Part shown: positions 4,158-7,916 of the stretch, one piece after another
Layout of the letters: every line of letters starts with the position of its first letter
Numbering within the stretch: position 1 is the stretch's first letter
DNA from: Clostridia bacterium
Lineage (GTDB): Bacteria; Bacillota; Clostridia; Oscillospirales; CAG-272
Length of the DNA stretch: 7,916 nt
Direction: 5' to 3'
Assembly: GCA_017407375.1 (NCBI GenBank)
Contig: JAFQWT010000129.1
Span: 1-7,916 of the forward strand
Program-made: the position numbers and the translations under genes
The notes under the pieces: model-generated
The model's input: the letters and a program-made list of their open reading frames with translations, nothing else
The model's database searches: none
What the model was told of the DNA's origin: nothing

Positions 4158-7100
4158 TTACTCGGCAGGGGTCAGGGCGGCGGTCACCTTGGCAACCACG
4201 GCATCCTCAGCGTAGGCCTCGGCAAAGTAGCCGTACGCCTCCGCGGCGGAAACGGTGGCACCGAAGATCGCGCTGCCGTGGTCAACGACCACGTCCTCAC
4301 CCGCAATGGTCACAAAGCGGACGAAGGAGTACTCGGCGTTCAGGTTCTCTTCCGTCAGATCCCCGTCACCGTAGGTCACGGTGTAGCTGAAGGCCAGCTT
4401 ACCGTTCACCTTCTTGACGGCGGCAGTACCGCCGGCGGAGTTCGTGCCCTCATAGGAGAGCGAGCCGTCCTCGGCCAGGGTGGCGGTAAAGGTAAGCGTG
4501 GCCGCGGCGACGCCGTTCACCGTGATCTTAGCACCGAAGCTGAGCTTCGAGTCAACGCCGTACTTGCGGATCATCTCACGCAGGGTGGCCTCGTCGATCG
4601 AGTAGAGGGCACGGACGCCGGCCTCGGTCGGCAGGGTGCCGTTGTCCACACGGACGCTGATGCCCGCGAAGGCGGTGGCGCCGTAGAAGTCAAGGATCTC
4701 CTTGTCAAGACGGTAGTTGACGATATCACGGCTGGTGGCGTAGGCAGGATCGGCAAGGGCCAGGATCTTACCGACAAAGGCCTCACCCGCCGAAAGGGTG
4801 ACAAGGCGGGAGGCATCCAGGCCAACGGCGGCGGCAAAGGCGGCAAGGGCCGCGTTCACGTCGGCATCGTCGGTCACGGCGAGGTTCGCATACTGCGCGG
4901 CACAGCCGGCGTAATAGGCGTCAAGCACGCTCTCGCGGCTGTCGGTCAGCTGGCAGGCGGCCATCGCCTCGTGCAGGGCGAGCTTTTCGTCGTCGCTCAT
5001 GGCGAGGTAATTGCCGATATCCAGGCGGAAGTACTTGGCAAGGTCGGCAAAGTGGTTCTGCAGGGTCTCGGCCTTAGTAAGGGCGCGAGAGTAGTAACGG
5101 ATCGCGTACACATCACCCGTGAAGGTCGCCGTACCGCCGATCGTGTCGGTCCAGCCGGCACCCCTCAGAAGCTCGGGATGCACACCGTAGGGCGTTTCAT
5201 CAAGGGCGATCGCATAGAAGCGGTCGGTCGCGTACTTGCCGTTGTTCTCATCCTCGGGGTGGGCCTCCGCGTGCGCCGCAATGGCGGCCTTGGCCTCCTC
5301 CTCGGTGGCGTAGAGCTTATACTCATCGGCCGAGGTGATCGCATCGAGGATCTCCTTCTTCTCCGCGGTGCTCTTACCGACGAAGTAGAGGTTGAAGTCC
5401 TCATCCACCCACTGACGCTCGTTGCCATTCGGCAGGTAGACACGCCAGCCGAGGACGCAGTTTTCGAAGTCAAGGTAGAGGGGAGCGTCGGGAACGGGGT
5501 AAGCCACCGTGTCGGCGCCCGCGCTGTGGATCGAGACGACGGGCTCACGCTCCTCGGCCAGGACCTCCGCTCTCAGCGCCTCGACCTCGGCCTGCGAAAG
5601 ATCAAGGTAGTCGGCAAAGTTCATCACGTACGAGAGCGTGCTGGCACCCTTGCGGAAGGTGTAGGTGATCGCGCTGTTCAGCGTGAGGATCGGACGGGTG
5701 AAGCCGGCAATGGCACCCTGGTTGTGACTGTTAATGTAGTTCCAGGTGCTCGGGCCGAAATCGGAGTTGAAGCCCGAGAAGGCGTACGCGGCACCTGCCT
5801 CCTTCGTGGCCTCCGCCAGGCCGTCATTCGACCAGGCGTTCAGGTAGATATCGCGGAAGGAGAAGGGCTTGGAGTTCGAGGACAGGGCCTTGACGTCAAG
5901 CACGTGCTCGACTGTCATGTTATAGTCGGCGGCCGTCATCGAGCCCGCGGGGGCGACCTTCAGATGGTTGGCATCCATGACGAGCTTACCGTCCGCCACC
6001 GTAGCGGCGGAGGTGATCTCCATGGCGGCCTTACCCTCGGTCAACCAGGCGTAATCAATGAGCGAGCCCTTATCGGCGACGTCCGCGCCGTCCGCGCCCC
6101 ACAGGGCGTTGGTGCCGAAGAAGTCGGCGGCGAAGAAGAGGCCGTCACGGACGTAGAGGGCATTATAGTCGTCCACCGTGTATTTGTTGGCCTTTTCCGC
6201 GGCGTAGGCCACGTACTTCTCCATGACCTTATCGACCTCGGCATCCAGGGCCTCCTGCTCGGTAAGCCCCAGCGAAACGATGGCCAGGCGATCGGCATGC
6301 GGCAGAGCCATCATCGCCTCGGCATCGAGGCGGTTCTCGGCCAGGACGTCCAGGTAGTCGGTCCAGGTCTCGTTCTCGGGATCCAGGTGCGCGTAGGAGT
6401 AGTAGTAATACGCCAGATCGGCCTGCTCACGGAAGAAGAGCGCGGCGGCCTCAGAGCTACCCTCGCCAAGGATCGCATCCTCCGTCAGAGCGTCGTAAGC
6501 CGCGCTCATATCGCGCGCAGACGTCAGAACGTCCTCCAGAACGTCGATCGGAAGGAGGTACTTCGCCGCCAGGGCGACAAGGGCGGCCTCCTCGGGCGCG
6601 GTGTACTCGGCCTTAAGGTCGGCGTATGCGGCGCCAAGCTCGGCCTTGGCCTCCTCGGCAAGGACCGAAAGGACGGCGAGCTGGGCCTCGGCACGGGTGG
6701 AGGAGGTCAGCGAGATATTCGCCACGGCATCGTAAAGGGCCGTCATCTGGTCGGAATCCTCCACGTCCATACCCATAAGGTTCAGGCGGAAGTACTTGGC
6801 AACGTCGGCAAAGTGGTTCTGCTTGATCTCCTCGGGCGTCAGCTCGGCGTTGTACACACGGAAGGCGTACAGGTTCATCGTGGTGCTCTGGCTCCAGCCG
6901 ATGTAGGTGTTGTTGTCAATGGCGGTGCAGCTGCCCTTGGTCTCGGACAGAAGCTCGTTCCACAGGCGAATCGAGTAGGTGACGTCCGCCTTATTGGTCA
7001 CGGCGTTCTCCAGCGTGAAGGTCAGCATCTGCGCATCGCCCGACCTCGGAATGGGCGCGTGCTTCGTGTGCGAGGTCTTGGTGAAGCCGTTCGAAAGACC

Positions 7101-7916
7101 CGTGATATTGTAGCTCTCGTCGATGGTGGGACGAATGTTGTAGAAGAAGAAGAAGGCGTTCGAAAGTCCCTCGTTCGGTGCCATGATCAGCTGGAAGGAC
7201 ACGTTGTCGCTCACGATCTCGGGGAAGTTGTAGGGCTGAATACCGTTCGCGCCCTGCACGTCCTTGCGGAAGCGAATCGAGCCGGTCGCGGGCTCGTAGA
7301 CCGCGCCCGCCAGGGCATAGGTCGTGCTTGAGCCAATGTAATGGCCAAAGTTCAGGGAGGCATTATCACGCTCGGTGATGAACTGCTCCGTGAATTTCAG
7401 GTGGTCCGCCTTGAAGGTATCAAGTGCCTTCTTCAGGTCGGCATTGTTGCTGTAGGTGGTCGTGGTCTCGGTCATACCGTCAGCGATCGTCACGCCCGAA
7501 AGGTCAACGTCCTTGAAGGGCACGGCCGGTGCGGCATCGCCCCAGATCTCGGGGCGACCGAGGGTAAAGAAGTCAAGACCGAAGACGTAGCCGTCCTGCG
7601 CGTAAAGCTCATCGTAGAAATCGGTGCCCTTAACGTCAAGAGCATAGTAGCTCTCGCAGTCAGAGGCAATGGCAGCCGTGTAGGCAGCGGCGGCCGAAGC
7701 CCCCGCGAAGGTGCCGGCCTCCAGCTCGGCAAGCAGGGCGTTGGTCTTAAAGAGCAGACCCGCAGGCAAAAGCAGGTAGGCCTCGGGATCGAGGTGGTAG
7801 GCCTTGATGGCGTCAAACTTCTCGCCGAGAACCGACTCATAGCCGGCATAGTAATCGCTTACGCCCTCACCGAGGACCGAGAGGACGGCAAGCTGCGCCT
7901 CGGTACGGGTGGAGCC
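4158..7916 (-). CDS. Giant repetitive LamG-domain surface protein, N terminus outside window
   Basis: The frame is open from the right edge to TAA at 4160-4158, giving at least 1252 residues; the TTG at 7769 is an internal codon, not a start. Two LamG/concanavalin A-like domains are recognisable, each opening with a YVFGLDFF/LFFAADFF strand and closing with the family signature YAFRVYNAELTPEEI or YAIRYYSRALTKAET. They lie at about 7595-6810 and 6146-5046. Both are followed by NHFADxAKYFRL and an alanine/glutamate-rich helical linker. The C-terminal portion (about 4690-4160) is beta-rich and threonine/valine/glycine-rich, resembling Ig-like surface modules. Cysteines are rare. No LPXTG motif or C-terminal membrane helix is present, so any signal peptide or anchor must be N-terminal. 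LamG domains usually bind glycans or matrix ligands, so adhesion or polysaccharide binding is a guess. The gene nearly lacks TTA, CTA and TCA codons, suggesting strong codon selection. Confidence 0.85.
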   Translation of the reverse strand, partial: GSTRTEAQLAVLSVLGEGVSDYYAGYESVLGEKFDAIKAYHLDPEAYLLLPAGLLFKTNALLAELEAGTFAGASAAAAYTAAIASDCESYYALDVKGTDFYDELYAQDGYVFGLDFFTLGRPEIWGDAAPAVPFKDVDLSGVTIADGMTETTTTYSNNADLKKALDTFKADHLKFTEQFITERDNASLNFGHYIGSSTTYALAGAVYEPATGSIRFRKDVQGANGIQPYNFPEIVSDNVSFQLIMAPNEGLSNAFFFFYNIRPTIDESYNITGLSNGFTKTSHTKHAPIPRSGDAQMLTFTLENAVTNKADVTYSIRLWNELLSETKGSCTAIDNNTYIGWSQSTTMNLYAFRVYNAELTPEEIKQNHFADVAKYFRLNLMGMDVEDSDQMTALYDAVANISLTSSTRAEAQLAVLSVLAEEAKAELGAAYADLKAEYTAPEEAALVALAAKYLLPIDVLEDVLTSARDMSAAYDALTEDAILGEGSSEAAALFFREQADLAYYYYSYAHLDPENETWTDYLDVLAENRLDAEAMMALPHADRLAIVSLGLTEQEALDAEVDKVMEKYVAYAAEKANKYTVDDYNALYVRDGLFFAADFFGTNALWGADGADVADKGSLIDYAWLTEGKAAMEITSAATVADGKLVMDANHLKVAPAGSMTAADYNMTVEHVLDVKALSSNSKPFSFRDIYLNAWSNDGLAEATKEAGAAYAFSGFNSDFGPSTWNYINSHNQGAIAGFTRPILTLNSAITYTFRKGASTLSYVMNFADYLDLSQAEVEALRAEVLAEEREPVVSIHSAGADTVAYPVPDAPLYLDFENCVLGWRVYLPNGNERQWVDEDFNLYFVGKSTAEKKEILDAITSADEYKLYATEEEAKAAIAAHAEAHPEDENNGKYATDRFYAIALDETPYGVHPELLRGAGWTDTIGGTATFTGDVYAIRYYSRALTKAETLQNHFADLAKYFRLDIGNYLAMSDDEKLALHEAMAACQLTDSRESVLDAYYAGCAAQYANLAVTDDADVNAALAAFAAAVGLDASRLVTLSAGEAFVGKILALADPAYATSRDIVNYRLDKEILDFYGATAFAGISVRVDNGTLPTEAGVRALYSIDEATLREMIRKYGVDSKLSFGAKITVNGVAAATLTFTATLAEDGSLSYEGTNSAGGTAAVKKVNGKLAFSYTVTYGDGDLTEENLNAEYSFVRFVTIAGEDVVVDHGSAIFGATVSAAEAYGYFAEAYAEDAVVAKVTAALTPAE
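5022..5061. repeat. 40-bp direct repeat, copy A (partner 6783-6822)
   Basis: These 40 bases match 6783-6822 with a single mismatch (G versus C at the twentieth base or so). They encode the junction between a LamG domain and the following linker (QNHFADxAKYFRL) on the minus strand. The near identity at DNA level, beyond protein conservation, points to recent duplication or gene conversion between modules. Confidence 0.9.
5046..6146 (-). other. LamG-like domain 2, enlarged by helical insertions
   Basis: About 367 residues run from DGLFFAADFF to YAIRYYSRALTKAETLQNHF, roughly 105 longer than domain 1. The excess includes two charged, helix-prone inserts. One is centred on DLSQAEVEALRAEVLAEE (about 5606-5549). 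The other is a longer stretch (about 5369-5240) containing STAEKKEILDAI and ATEEEAKAAIAAHAEAHPED. The jelly-roll appears otherwise complete. Confidence 0.65.
6661..6702. repeat. 42-bp direct repeat in helical linkers, copy A (partner 7873-7914)
   Basis: These 42 bases match 7873-7914 at all but four positions, exactly 1212 bp (404 codons) away. They encode STRAEAQLAVLSVL here and STRTEAQLAVLSVL in the other copy. The 404-codon period is the size of one linker-plus-LamG module. Confidence 0.88.
6783..6822. repeat. 40-bp direct repeat, copy B (partner 5022-5061)
   Basis: This is the second copy of the LamG-linker junction repeat, 1761 bp from the first, in the same orientation and reading frame. 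It ends domain 1 and begins the helical linker that leads to domain 2. Confidence 0.9.
6810..7595 (-). other. LamG-like domain 1 of the surface protein
   Basis: About 262 residues run from DGYVFGLDFF to YAFRVYNAELTPEEIKQNHF. The middle has alternating beta-type segments (TYALAGAVYEP, SIRFRKDV, VSFQLIMAPN, AFFFFYNIRP, VTYSIRLWNE) as expected of a jelly-roll. The closing strand plus TPEEI helix is the most diagnostic part of the Con A-like LamG family. The borders are approximate. Confidence 0.75.
7873..7914. repeat. 42-bp direct repeat in helical linkers, copy B at the window edge
   Basis: This copy lies two bases inside the right edge, so the preceding module is cut off. By analogy with copy A, which follows a LamG domain by about 35 residues, a third LamG domain probably lies just outside the window. 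That is an inference from the repeat order. Confidence 0.85.

Noticed and set aside
4134..7331. A 1065-codon open frame on the plus strand opposite the surface-protein gene.
   Set aside because: Its codons are exact reverse complements of the minus-strand codons, so it is open only because the real gene avoids TTA, CTA and TCA. The translation is low-complexity Gly/Val/Arg/His-rich with no recognisable domain, and no ribosome binding site precedes it.
1..7916. tRNA, rRNA, riboswitch, CRISPR array, insertion sequence, attachment site or replication origin.
   Set aside because: I saw no cloverleaf, conserved RNA core, regularly spaced repeat-spacer array, transposase or terminal inverted repeats. 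The only direct repeats are in-frame modules of the surface-protein gene.

Overview
The window is a GC-rich chromosomal segment. It most likely comes from a GC-rich, anaerobic, gut-type Clostridia (Bacillota) genome. The pointers are strong AAGGAGG-type ribosome binding sites, a PerR-rubrerythrin pair, a clostridial-style Crp/Fnr regulator, a thioredoxin reductase-like flavoprotein of clostridial type, and a very large LamG-domain surface protein. I see no mobile element, CRISPR array, rRNA or tRNA, and no gene-free stretch longer than about 170 bases.

Layout. (1) Positions 1-939 carry the 3' three-quarters of an L-rhamnose isomerase gene (+), closed by a bidirectional terminator. (2) Positions 974-4034 form a compact redox and oxidative-stress cassette of five genes: a TrxB-like flavoprotein (-), a Crp/Fnr regulator (+), a thioredoxin (-), a PerR-type peroxide sensor (+) and rubrerythrin (+). 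These are arranged as two divergent pairs, with the regulator and thioredoxin genes overlapping tail to tail by 21 bp. (3) Positions 4042-4149 hold three successive hairpins, at least two of them intrinsic terminators. (4) Positions 4158-7916 (-) encode the C-terminal 1252 residues or so of a giant repetitive extracellular protein with two LamG/concanavalin A-like domains, helical linkers and a beta-rich C-terminal domain. Its N terminus lies outside the window.

How the parts may work together. Thioredoxin, the TrxB-like enzyme and rubrerythrin are the usual anaerobe tools for thiol repair and peroxide removal. Two regulators sit inside the cassette. The trx/perR intergenic region holds two 15-bp palindromes of the form TGTGAC-N3-GTCACA. 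Each is centred exactly 29 nt from the first base of a TATAAT-like -10 box, on opposite strands, and neither promoter has a good -35. That is the geometry of class II Crp/Fnr activation of both divergent promoters. Between the palindromes lies a PerR/Fur-like 7-1-7 box. A sister box (14 of 16 bases shared) lies immediately downstream of the -10 of the Crp/Fnr gene itself. The simplest reading, which is an inference, is a two-regulator circuit: PerR represses the Crp/Fnr gene and competes with the Crp/Fnr protein at the trx/perR-rbr promoter, so peroxide would switch the whole cassette on through both routes.
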